Below are positions 8,333 to 15,143 of a DNA stretch of 15,580 nucleotides, piece after piece. Made by a program: the position numbers and the translations under genes. Source of the stretch: JAEYLA01 sp035561315 (GTDB taxonomy: Bacteria > Bacillota > Clostridia > Christensenellales > CAG-138). The DNA lies in NCBI GenBank assembly GCA_035561315.1, contig DATMXR010000261.1:1-15580 (forward strand), in the 5' to 3' direction. Within the stretch, counting starts at the first letter, position 1. The number at the start of each line of letters is the position of its first letter. The notes under the pieces were generated by a model. The model did not search any database and had not been told where the DNA came from. It was given only the letters and a program-made list of their open reading frames with translations.

Positions 8333-8340
8333 ACCCCCTT
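8333..8340 (-). promoter_or_regulatory. Ribosome binding site that fixes the TTG start of comM
   Basis: AAGGGGGT on the minus strand lies 6 nt upstream of the TTG at 8324-8326. An in-frame TAA at 8339-8341 precedes it, so no earlier start is possible, and the next Met would remove conserved residues. Confidence 0.7.
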
Positions 8341-8372
8341 AATTCACGCGCCGCGCCTTCTCCCCCTGCGGC

Positions 8373-8783
8373 TTATTGCGGTTTTTCTCCCTTCCGGAAC
8401 ACGAACAGCTTGTTGCCAAGAAAATTGATGATTACGGCGGCCGGCGTCGCGATGAGGTTGCGCACCGTCCCGTTTTCAATGCCGAACCATTCCCTGCACG
8501 CGTACAGGATGCCGAGCGACGCGCCGTAGGAAACGAGGTTGACGAGAAGAAACAGCAAAAACTCTTTTTTCGTGCGCTTTTGCTCCTGTTTGAACGTCCA
8601 CCTGCTGTTAAAGAGGTAGCTGTTCAATACGCCGCAGGAATAGGATACGGTCTTGGAGAGCGCGTCCCCGAAGCCGAACACCCCGTTAAAGAGGGCGAAT
8701 ACCAATAGATCGATGGCGGTGTTTAAGATGCCCACCACGTTGAATTTCAGAAATTGCTTCAATGGCGCCCAATACCGTTTCAT
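8373..8783 (-). CDS. GtrA-family four-helix membrane protein
   Basis: A 136-aa protein of the GtrA family (small polytopic membrane proteins thought to move polyprenyl-phosphate-linked sugars across the membrane). Four hydrophobic segments are visible at about 12-35, 40-58, 74-94 and 108-126. Typical family blocks are FNVVGILNT (14-22), FNSRWTF (58-64) and FLGNKLFVF (121-129). The ATG lies 1 nt after the stop of the upstream glycosyltransferase gene, with GGAG overlapping that gene's end, so the two are translationally coupled. That coupling suggests it supplies the lipid-linked sugar donor to the GT-C enzyme; this is inference. comM follows after 46 nt with no visible terminator. Confidence 0.9.
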   Translation of the reverse strand: MKRYWAPLKQFLKFNVVGILNTAIDLLVFALFNGVFGFGDALSKTVSYSCGVLNSYLFNSRWTFKQEQKRTKKEFLLFLLVNLVSYGASLGILYACREWFGIENGTVRNLIATPAAVIINFLGNKLFVFRKGEKPQ

Positions 8784-8784
8784 A

Positions 8785-11700
8785 TTACGCTCCGTACATC
8801 AGGTTGCCGCCGGGCAGGAGTTTTAAGAATTTTGCGTAGCCTATGGGGATCTCATACCCCGAAAGTCCGGGATACAGCAGCAGGAAAAGCATAACGGCCG
8901 CGGCCATCCACGCCCACTTCACCCATTTGACGCTTGGGTTCTTCCGCTCCCAGCTCTGCAGCAGGAACACGCCGCAGAACACGATAAACGGAACCGTCGC
9001 AAAGAAATGGTAAATGAATGTGCAGCGGGTCACAAGCACCCAAGGCAGGAAGTTCGCTGCGGCCCCCACAAACAGCGTGGTAAGGCCGGGGTCGCCCTTC
9101 GTCCTGCGCATCATGCGGCTGATGATTAACACGACGGTCGCAATGGTGCAGACCCACCACACCGCGGGGTTGCCCGAAGCCGTGAGCGTGGCGAACTGCC
9201 CCTCAGGAAGGCCCGTATCCTGATAATACCACATGGGGACGAGAGTAAACGGCCACTGCCACCAGGCGGACTGGTACGGATGCGTCGCCTCGAGCCCGCT
9301 GTGGTAATTCCACATGTACTTCTGGTATCCCCACACGTCCTCCAGGGTATGCTCTCCCACGCTGAGCATATAAGGCAGGTAGGAAAGCACATAAACGGCC
9401 ACGGGTATCGCGATGAAGAACACGCAGCAGAACAGCAGGGTATTTACCACGTTCTTCCAGTAGCCCTTCGTTTTTTCCATAAGCGCCGCGTCGCCGGAGG
9501 CCGTTGCCTCGCGGTATTCCCGGTAACGTTTAATAAAGGAAAGCACCAGCAGCACGGCAAGGCCGCCGCCTGCGTAGATGCAGATCCACTTGGAGGCGGC
9601 GCCGAGCGCGAAGAACACGCCCGCAAGCCCCAAAGGCTTATATGTCGCCTTCAAGCCGTCCGTATAAAAGCTCATGCAATAATACTGGTACATATAATAG
9701 TACATGAGCAGTATAAAGAACACGGCGTAGACGTCTATGGTGGCGATGCGCGTCTGCGTAAAGTGCATGAAATCGAACGCGAACAGCGCCGCGCCCAGGA
9801 GCGCGTACTCCGCGTTTTTAAAGAGCCGCCTGCCGAACAGGTAGAATATCGGCACCATGCCAGCGCCGAAGAGCGCGCCTATGATGCGCCAGCCGAACGG
9901 GTTCATGCCGAATATCGCGATTCCCAGCATGATGAATACCTTGCCGAGCGGCGGATGCGTGTTCTCGTACGGCTCCAGGCCCTTAAAATGCTCATAGGCC
10001 GTGCGCGCGTGGTACAGCTCGTCAAAATACATGCCGTTGAAGCTTGAGGGATGGTCCGGCACGGTATCCTGCTCGTCCACCAAAGGCGCGGCGGCCGCGT
10101 CCACGGCTTTTGGGGTAAGCCGTTTGCCGTTTGCGTCAAAGAACGCGATCTCTCGTATGGCAAGCTTTCCGGTGTAGTTTTTTATCTGAAGCTCGGAGGC
10201 GGCAATGTTCGCCGCCGCCTGGTGCCAGCGGAACATGTTGTCGAACCGCTGGTCGTATGTGCTTTCGCCGCCGTCGTCGCCTGTAAGCTGCAGCGTTCCT
10301 TCCGCAATGCCGCCGAACACCCAGTATTCCGCTATATCGACGGGCGCATCGAACGTAAGCGTTACGCTCTTCCCCGGCTGCGCGCTGACAAATTCGGTTT
10401 CGGGCGCCGTGAGCGACCCCAGCTGAAACAGCGAGACGGCGGCATATAAAGCCGTCAGCCCCCAGCAGTAGAGTTGGTCTTTTTTCGTCAGGCGCAGCTT
10501 TCTTCCATACGGCTTCTGCGTAAGGAGGTCCTGCGCCGGGGCGGAAGGCTCTTCCGGGTTCTCCGCCGGTTTTGCGGGCGCGGCGTCCAGCAGCGCCGTT
10601 TTCTTGATGCTGCCTTTGAATACGATATCATAGGCCGCGTAGCACAGGTACGCGAACAGCAGCACATTGAGAAGCGAGCCCGCCCTGGTCAGCATCTCAT
10701 ACGCGCCCTGCCGCAATTCCTGATGGTCCACGATGACGAACGCGCAAAGCACGTTTATAAGCACCGTGACGCTGAACCCAAGGAAGCTTGCATAAAGCCG
10801 CCTGTCGTTGTAGCAGAGCGCCGCGATCAGCAGCAGCAGTAGCGCCGGGAATATGTAGCGCTCATGCATGTAAAGGCCGGTGGTGAACAGGGCGCAGATC
10901 AAAAACGCGGCCGCAAACGGCAGGATGCCCCTTTGGCCCTTTTTGCGCCCCACCGCGTACAGCCAGACGGCGGCGGCAACGGAAAGCGTTATGCCGATAT
11001 AGCCCCAGACCTCGAAAGAAAACAGGAACGGAACTTCCCCGATGCCCTTCCAGTTCCCGCCGATGAGCGCGAACAGATTGAACGCCTCTATGCTCGCGTA
11101 CGGATAGGAGGTGGCGGTGCCGAGGTACTTCTCCTTGAGCCACACGAAGCCCTGCCCGTTTCTGAACGGCAGCGCAAGCAGCAGTATCACAGCAACCGCG
11201 GCAAGCACGGCAAGCGCGGTCTGCAGGAGCTGCTTTTTCCAGTTCGCCTTATTACATTCCAGAAAATACGCCGCCGCAAGCAGCGGGCCGAACATCAGCG
11301 CCTGCGGCTTCATCAGTATCGCCGCGCCAAAGAGCGCGCCCGCCGCGATTTTGCGGCCGGATACAAACAAAAAGAGTACGCCAATTACGCACAGCGTGAG
11401 CAGTGAGTCGATCTGCCCCCATCCGCCCGAAACAAACGCGAACACCGGGTTGAAGGCCGCGACCGCCATCAGCAGCAGCGCGCGGCTGTCCGGCACGCCA
11501 AGCTTCCGGGCGACGCGGTAGACGAGATACGCCGAAATTAGGTCCGCCAGAATGGCGGGGAGCTTGATGAGCAGCACCATGGCCGCGCCGCCCTGCGGCA
11601 GGTTCAACAGCTTCCCGATACCGCCCAGCAGCCAGAGCACGTACATGTACCCGGGCGGATAATCCGCGAACATGCCGCTAAAGTAAAAGCCGCCGGGGCC

Positions 11701-12543
11701 GTTTTCCACCATGTTCTCCGCCCAGCCCAAAAAGCAGCCTAAATCCGTGCTGTGGCCTACGAATATGACGGAAAGCGCCGTGCGCAAAAGGAAGCCCGCA
11801 ATCAGAATGAGTAAAACCTGCCGTCCCTGCCCGCCCTCCGTAAAACCGGCAGGAGCAGGAACGCGTATCCTGCGGTACAGCAGTGTAAACAGGCCCGCGA
11901 CAAGCGCCGCGGCCATAAAGATCAGTAAGAAGTACGGCAAAGAGCCGGAATCGGAGCCCGTATACTCGCTCGGGTCCAGCGCCTCGAACGACACGGCGTC
12001 CGCCGGAGGATTTTCTTCCACCCGCATGGAAACGTTGCGGAACATCGCAAGCCCGGAGGAAAGCGCGCCGTATCCGCCCACGCGCAGGGAAAGCACAAGC
12101 TCCGTCTGCGCAGGACCAGTCCTGCCCACAAGCTCCACCGGGGCAAAGCCGTCCGTCAGAAATACCGGCTCCGAGGAAGCGTAGGTATCCGTCACCGAAA
12201 CGGTCGCGCCCGCGTCCCCCTCTATGCCGTCCGCCAGAATCTCGCAGGTGATGCGGTAATACGTATCGGGCTCGACCGTAACAAGCTGGCTCACCCGGGC
12301 GTCGTTCGGCTCCAGGCTTTCGATCACCACATAGCGGCCGCCTCTGCCGTCCTGTTCGAGATACGCCGCGCTGGACTCGGGAATCCATGCCTCGTAATAC
12401 CAGCCGGAAGGCAGAGCCCGGTCCGCGGACGCTTCCGAAAAATCGCTGTTGTAAAGCAGGTCATCCCCGCCCTGCGCCAGGATGGGTGACGCAAACAATA
12501 TGACCACCAGAGCACAAAGTGCAACCAAACGTCTTTTCAGCAT
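8785..12543 (-). CDS. Two-module GT-C glycosyltransferase (Gpi18-like + PMT/GT39-like)
   Basis: A very large integral membrane protein, 1,252 aa from the ATG at 12543. Order of parts: signal peptide MLKRRLVALCALVVILFASP (1-20, core to about 23); a secreted beta-rich region (about 27-177) resembling a carbohydrate-binding-type fold; TM near 203-223; a first GT-C module (about 242-642) with an early Asp267, YPPG (295-298), GGWGQID (373-379) and HERY (560-563), the pattern of Gpi18-like mannosyltransferases; a Pro/Ala-rich cytoplasmic-type linker (about 647-687); a TM (693-709); a second beta-rich segment (about 717-812); then a PMT module with the acidic pair Asp841-Glu842 in FDELYHA, THPPLGK (862-868) and the HPYQSAWWQWPF block of the PMT C-terminal domain. 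Both modules should use polyprenyl-phosphate sugars outside the membrane to glycosylate proteins or wall polymers; sugar and acceptor are unknown. An in-frame TTG at 12582 (GAGGG at 12589-12593) is an alternative start adding 13 residues. I prefer the ATG because it gives a clean signal peptide and has GGAG 5 nt upstream. Confidence 0.88.
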   Translation of the reverse strand: MLKRRLVALCALVVILFASPILAQGGDDLLYNSDFSEASADRALPSGWYYEAWIPESSAAYLEQDGRGGRYVVIESLEPNDARVSQLVTVEPDTYYRITCEILADGIEGDAGATVSVTDTYASSEPVFLTDGFAPVELVGRTGPAQTELVLSLRVGGYGALSSGLAMFRNVSMRVEENPPADAVSFEALDPSEYTGSDSGSLPYFLLIFMAAALVAGLFTLLYRRIRVPAPAGFTEGGQGRQVLLILIAGFLLRTALSVIFVGHSTDLGCFLGWAENMVENGPGGFYFSGMFADYPPGYMYVLWLLGGIGKLLNLPQGGAAMVLLIKLPAILADLISAYLVYRVARKLGVPDSRALLLMAVAAFNPVFAFVSGGWGQIDSLLTLCVIGVLFLFVSGRKIAAGALFGAAILMKPQALMFGPLLAAAYFLECNKANWKKQLLQTALAVLAAVAVILLLALPFRNGQGFVWLKEKYLGTATSYPYASIEAFNLFALIGGNWKGIGEVPFLFSFEVWGYIGITLSVAAAVWLYAVGRKKGQRGILPFAAAFLICALFTTGLYMHERYIFPALLLLLIAALCYNDRRLYASFLGFSVTVLINVLCAFVIVDHQELRQGAYEMLTRAGSLLNVLLFAYLCYAAYDIVFKGSIKKTALLDAAPAKPAENPEEPSAPAQDLLTQKPYGRKLRLTKKDQLYCWGLTALYAAVSLFQLGSLTAPETEFVSAQPGKSVTLTFDAPVDIAEYWVFGGIAEGTLQLTGDDGGESTYDQRFDNMFRWHQAAANIAASELQIKNYTGKLAIREIAFFDANGKRLTPKAVDAAAAPLVDEQDTVPDHPSSFNGMYFDELYHARTAYEHFKGLEPYENTHPPLGKVFIMLGIAIFGMNPFGWRIIGALFGAGMVPIFYLFGRRLFKNAEYALLGAALFAFDFMHFTQTRIATIDVYAVFFILLMYYYMYQYYCMSFYTDGLKATYKPLGLAGVFFALGAASKWICIYAGGGLAVLLVLSFIKRYREYREATASGDAALMEKTKGYWKNVVNTLLFCCVFFIAIPVAVYVLSYLPYMLSVGEHTLEDVWGYQKYMWNYHSGLEATHPYQSAWWQWPFTLVPMWYYQDTGLPEGQFATLTASGNPAVWWVCTIATVVLIISRMMRRTKGDPGLTTLFVGAAANFLPWVLVTRCTFIYHFFATVPFIVFCGVFLLQSWERKNPSVKWVKWAWMAAAVMLFLLLYPGLSGYEIPIGYAKFLKLLPGGNLMYGA

Positions 12544-12567
12544 ACGCGCTCCAAAATAAAGATTACG

Positions 12568-12605
12568 CGAATTCGCATTCAATTTATTCCCTCAGAGCGA
12601 ATTCG
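12568..12605 (-). repeat. Paired CGAATTCG palindromes flanking an alternative TTG start
   Basis: The palindrome CGAATTCG occurs at 12568-12575 and 12598-12605, exactly 30 bp apart (the shared 9-mer is GCGAATTCG). Besides being self-complementary, the two copies can pair in RNA as an 8-bp stem whose 22-nt loop would hold the GAGGG site (12589-12593) and the TTG at 12580-12582. The ATG at 12543 and its own GGAG lie outside. This may be a protein-binding site or an RNA switch over start choice; it may also be chance. Confidence 0.35.
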
Positions 12606-12691
12606 AAACTACTGTTTTCCTTAGCCGTGGGCAAATTTTGTCCACATTTTCATTCGAGAACCGTATAAAAAAGGGGATTCATCCCATTTGC

Positions 12692-12720
12692 ATCATAGCA
12701 TAAAAAGAAACGGCCCGCAA
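12692..12720 (-). promoter_or_regulatory. Sigma-A-type promoter of the minus-strand operon
   Basis: Minus-strand -35 TTGCGG (12715-12720), a 17-nt spacer and -10 TATGAT (12692-12697), preceded by TGC, an extended -10. The predicted start is near 12685, giving a leader of about 140 nt to the ATG at 12543. Just after the start, GGGATGAATCCCC followed by TTTTTT can form only a 4-5 bp stem, so I do not call an attenuator. This is the only good promoter found upstream of the eight-gene run down to hslU apart from the one before hslV. Confidence 0.6.
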
Positions 12721-12733
12721 AGACGGCCGCAAA
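12710..12733. repeat. Near-direct repeat over the -35 box (operator candidate)
   Basis: ACGGCCCGCAAA (12710-12721) and ACGGCCGCAAA (12723-12733) are the same word apart from one extra C, offset by 13 bp. The first copy contains the -35 hexamer of the minus-strand operon promoter and the second lies just upstream of it. Tandem half-sites placed this way could bind a transcription factor. It is short and unconfirmed. Confidence 0.35.
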
Positions 12734-12737
12734 ACTT

Positions 12738-12901
12738 TAATACCAATTCCAAACATTACCACATCGTCGCGGCGGTTCTTTTCGCGTGGGGCGGCGTCGC
12801 CCTCCGCTCAGCGTAGCGCTGCTACGTCTCACTCAGGCTCCTTGCCCCGCATCGAAAATCCCTCGCCGCTTTGGATGCGCTAATGTTCTCCATTAGTATT
12901 A
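12738..12901. repeat. 164-bp palindromic MITE/BIME-like element
   Basis: The left end TAATAC (12738-12743) is the reverse complement of the right end GTATTA (12896-12901). Reading inward, the arms keep matching in blocks: AAT, AACATTA, CATC, GCGGCG, TTTTCG and GGGGC; about 21 of the first 28 positions agree. The centre is a perfect hairpin CGTAGC-GCT-GCTACG at 12812-12826, whose midpoint (12819) is the midpoint of the whole element. If the outer TA on each side (12738-12739 and 12900-12901) is the target duplication, the element itself is 12740-12899, as for Tc1/mariner/IS630-type MITEs. There is no coding capacity. It ends one base into the AGGAGG ribosome binding site of the ABC-F gene. It is not an ordinary terminator because no T-run follows the arms. 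Confidence 0.7.
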
Positions 12902-12911
12902 GGAGGTTAAC

Positions 12912-14378
12912 ATGTCACAGATATCGATCAAATCCCTGACGTTCGGCTACGACGGCAGCTATGAAAATGTATTTGAAAATCTTACGGTCAGCTTCGATAC
13001 GGATTGGAAGCTCGGCTTTGTAGGGCGCAACGGGCGCGGGAAAACCACGCTTTTGCGGCTGCTGCTGGGGCACTATGCGTATTCCGGCAGCATATCCTCC
13101 CCGGTGGGGTTTTCGTATTTCCCGTATGAGGTGCCGGACAGGGAGGAACTTACCATGGACGTGCTGCGTGCGGTAGCGCCCGATGCGCTGGAATGGGAAT
13201 TCCTGCGCGAGCTTTCGCTTTTAAACGTCGGGGAGGACGCGCTCTCCCGGCCGTTTTCCACGCTGAGCGGCGGGGAGCAGACCAAAGCCCTGCTTGCGGC
13301 GCTGTTTGTGAACCCGGAACGCTTCCTGCTGATCGACGAGCCCACGAACCACCTGGATATCGAGGCCCGCGCGCTCGTGGCGGACTACCTCAAAGCAAAA
13401 CGCGGGTTTTTGCTGGTTTCCCATGACCGCGCGTTCCTGGACGGCTGCGTGGACCATATACTGGCCGCCAACAGGACCGGCATGCAGGTGATGAAAGGGA
13501 ATTTTTCCGCCTGGCTCGCCAACAAGGAGCAGCAGGACGCGTTCGAGCGGGAGGAAAACGAAAGGCTCAAAGGCGAGATCAAGCGGCTTTCGGACGCCGC
13601 GGCCCGCACGGCTAACTGGTCCGATAAGGTGGAGGCCACAAAAATAGGGGAGCATGTCGCCGACCGGGGCGCCGTAGGCCACAAGGCCGCCAAGATGATG
13701 AAGCGGGCCACCGCAATAGAAAAGAGGCGGACATCCGCCATAGAGGAAAAGGAAAAGCTGTTAAAGGATATCGAGTACGCAAGCGCGCTCATATTGCGCC
13801 CGCTTTCGCACCACGCGAAAACGCTGGCGGAGGCGCGGGAGCTTTCCATCCGTTACGGGGAGAGGACGGTATTTGAAAATCTGCGGTTTGAAGTGCCGCG
13901 CGGCGAGCGCATCGCGCTTGCCGGTAAAAACGGCAGCGGGAAGTCGAGCATATTAAAGCTCCTCGCCGGGGAGGACGTCCCGTATACCGGCACGCTTCGG
14001 GTCGCAAGCGGGCTTACCGTCTCCTATGTGCCGCAGGATACGTCATTTTTAGAGGGCGACGTCATTTCCTACGCGAAAGCCGCGGGTGTGGACGTCAGCC
14101 TGTTTTTGACGCTGCTTCGCAAGCTGGATTTTCCCCGCGCGCAGTTTGAAAAGGATATGCGCGCCTTCTCCGCCGGGCAAAGAAAAAAGGCGCTGCTGGC
14201 GCGCAGCCTGTGCGAGCGGGCGCACCTGTACCTGTGGGACGAACCGCTCAATTATATCGACGTGCTTTCCCGCATGCAGATCGAAAACCTGTTAAAGGTT
14301 TACGCGCCCACCATGGTGTTCGTGGAGCATGACCGCGCGTTTATCGACGCCGTGGCAACCAAGGTGGTGGAGCTGTAG
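12912..14378 (+). CDS. Lsa-type ABC-F ATPase (ribosome protection/translation factor)
   Basis: A 488-aa soluble protein with two ABC ATPase domains and no membrane segments, the ABC-F layout. Domain 1: Walker A GRNGRGKT (38-45), signature LSGGEQ (118-123), Walker B FLLIDEP (138-144), DEPTNHLD. The interdomain linker (about 190-300) is charged and includes WSDKVEATKIG and GHKAAKMMKR, blocks I associate with the Lsa/CplR-like group. Domain 2: GKNGSGKS (338-345), a degenerate signature FSAGQ (419-423) and LYLWDEPLNYID (439-450). Relatives bind the ribosomal E site and displace lincosamide, streptogramin A and pleuromutilin antibiotics. Resistance here is plausible but not proven, because chromosomal homologues vary in activity. 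AGGAGG at 12901-12906 is 5 nt from the ATG. No convincing promoter was found; the 164-bp palindromic element lies directly upstream and would be in the leader. The gene stands alone. Confidence 0.9.
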   Translation: MSQISIKSLTFGYDGSYENVFENLTVSFDTDWKLGFVGRNGRGKTTLLRLLLGHYAYSGSISSPVGFSYFPYEVPDREELTMDVLRAVAPDALEWEFLRELSLLNVGEDALSRPFSTLSGGEQTKALLAALFVNPERFLLIDEPTNHLDIEARALVADYLKAKRGFLLVSHDRAFLDGCVDHILAANRTGMQVMKGNFSAWLANKEQQDAFEREENERLKGEIKRLSDAAARTANWSDKVEATKIGEHVADRGAVGHKAAKMMKRATAIEKRRTSAIEEKEKLLKDIEYASALILRPLSHHAKTLAEARELSIRYGERTVFENLRFEVPRGERIALAGKNGSGKSSILKLLAGEDVPYTGTLRVASGLTVSYVPQDTSFLEGDVISYAKAAGVDVSLFLTLLRKLDFPRAQFEKDMRAFSAGQRKKALLARSLCERAHLYLWDEPLNYIDVLSRMQIENLLKVYAPTMVFVEHDRAFIDAVATKVVEL

Positions 14379-14413
14379 GCGGGGAGGGGGCGTTGCGGCT
14401 CTGCCCGCACCCG

Positions 14414-14438
14414 CTTCAGGGCCGTAATGGCTCTGAAG
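14414..14438. terminator. Hairpin between convergent genes, probable bidirectional terminator
   Basis: CTTCAGGGCC (14414-14423), loop GTAAT, then GGCTCTGAAG (14429-14438): a 10-bp stem with one G-U wobble, located between the ABC-F stop (14378) and the stop of the opposing gene (14470). Position and stem strength fit a shared terminator. However, no T-run follows on either strand, so intrinsic termination may be weak. Confidence 0.45.
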
Positions 14439-14469
14439 AATTCCAAACAAATTATTCTGCGTAAGCTGT

Positions 14470-15048
14470 TCAGGGTTGAGGCAGCGGCGCATCCTCCTGC
14501 TGAAGGATGCTGTTGAGATTGTCCAGAATAAATTGCTGCGCTTCCGCGTTGTACAGAAGGGCGGTATATGTCCCGTTCGGCCCGTTGCGTAGTTCCGAGC
14601 TGATTCCGATATATTTGGACTGTTCAGTGGTGATCTTATGGCGTTTTCCCGAAGCGGGATCGGCCAGCTGCAAAAAGCCCTGCGCTACCAGCCAATTGGT
14701 GATTGCGGGCGCAGACAGCTTTTTCATGTTTTTGTCTGTGACGGCGTTATTGATTTCCGCAACAAACGATGAAATAGGGATGGGCGCCTGTGTGATGTGC
14801 ACCCGCTTTAATTCTTCGTCCGAAATACAGAAGCCCGATTTGGCGCTACCCCGCTTCGTACCGATATCGCCGCCGTTATCGATCACCTTTTGCAGAATAG
14901 CAACCGAAAAATACAGGCATCTTATCATCCTCGGGTCGGATAATACCGTATCGTTTGGCAAGGCCTCCTCCGTAAACGGGTTGTAGCCTTCCGCCAGCCG
15001 GCTTAGGTGCGCCTTTGCCCGGACCAATAGTTCGAATTCGTTATACAT
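14470..15048 (-). CDS. Unrecognised 192-aa cytoplasmic protein
   Basis: I do not recognise the family with certainty. The start is placed at the ATG at 15048 (MYNEFELLVRAKAHL) because GGGAGG lies 5 nt upstream; an earlier in-frame ATG at 15081 has no ribosome binding site. There is no signal peptide or membrane segment. Residues 1-60 look helical and carry LAEGYNPFTEEALPNDTVL followed by a Cys in RCLYF. The middle (about 95-125) is a charged helix-rich stretch. The second half, with APAITNWLVAQGFLQ, then KITTEQSKYIGIS and a hydrophobic tail AQQFILDNLNSIL, has the rhythm of a winged-helix fold, which might mean DNA binding; this is only a guess. It has its own promoter and is convergent with the ABC-F gene, so it is a separate transcription unit. 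Confidence 0.75.
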   Translation of the reverse strand: MYNEFELLVRAKAHLSRLAEGYNPFTEEALPNDTVLSDPRMIRCLYFSVAILQKVIDNGGDIGTKRGSAKSGFCISDEELKRVHITQAPIPISSFVAEINNAVTDKNMKKLSAPAITNWLVAQGFLQLADPASGKRHKITTEQSKYIGISSELRNGPNGTYTALLYNAEAQQFILDNLNSILQQEDAPLPQP

Positions 15049-15053
15049 AGGGA

Positions 15054-15059
15054 CCTCCC
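15054..15059 (-). promoter_or_regulatory. Ribosome binding site fixing the start at 15048
   Basis: GGGAGG on the minus strand lies 5 nt before the ATG at 15046-15048. The competing ATG at 15079-15081 is preceded by CGGCCTCAGC, with no usable site. Confidence 0.7.
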
Positions 15060-15115
15060 GGGTTATTCTAATATATGCCATGCTGAGGCCGCAAATATAA
15101 ATGACGTTCGCCTAT

Positions 15116-15143
15116 ATTATACAGTATCTTAATCATTTAACAA
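15116..15143 (-). promoter_or_regulatory. Sigma-A-type promoter for the 192-aa protein gene
   Basis: Minus-strand -35 TTGTTA (15138-15143), a 16-nt spacer and a perfect -10 TATAAT (15116-15121). The predicted start is near 15109, leaving a leader of about 60 nt before the ATG at 15048. The surroundings are clearly more AT-rich than the coding sequence. Confidence 0.6.

Noticed and set aside
9280..10047. 255-codon plus-strand open frame inside the glycosyltransferase gene
   Set aside because: Antisense to the PMT module, with His/Arg/Glu-rich low-information sequence and no ribosome binding site of note.
12669..12686. GGGATGAATCCCC followed by TTTTTT as an attenuator of the minus-strand operon
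   Set aside because: The stem is only 4-5 bp and lies at the very 5' end of the predicted transcript; a functional terminator there is unlikely.
12738..12901. The palindrome as a simple rho-independent terminator
   Set aside because: Arms extend over 164 bp with internal hairpins and TA boundaries, and no T-run follows on either strand; the genes on both sides point away from it or start at it.
12872..12901. Plus-strand promoter TTGGAT-17-TAGTAT for the ABC-F gene
   Set aside because: Poor match to consensus, and the start would fall at or after the ribosome binding site.
14507..14986. 159-codon plus-strand open frame opposite the 192-aa protein
   Set aside because: No ribosome binding site or plausible domain. 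The minus-strand frame has a promoter, a ribosome binding site and a coherent protein.
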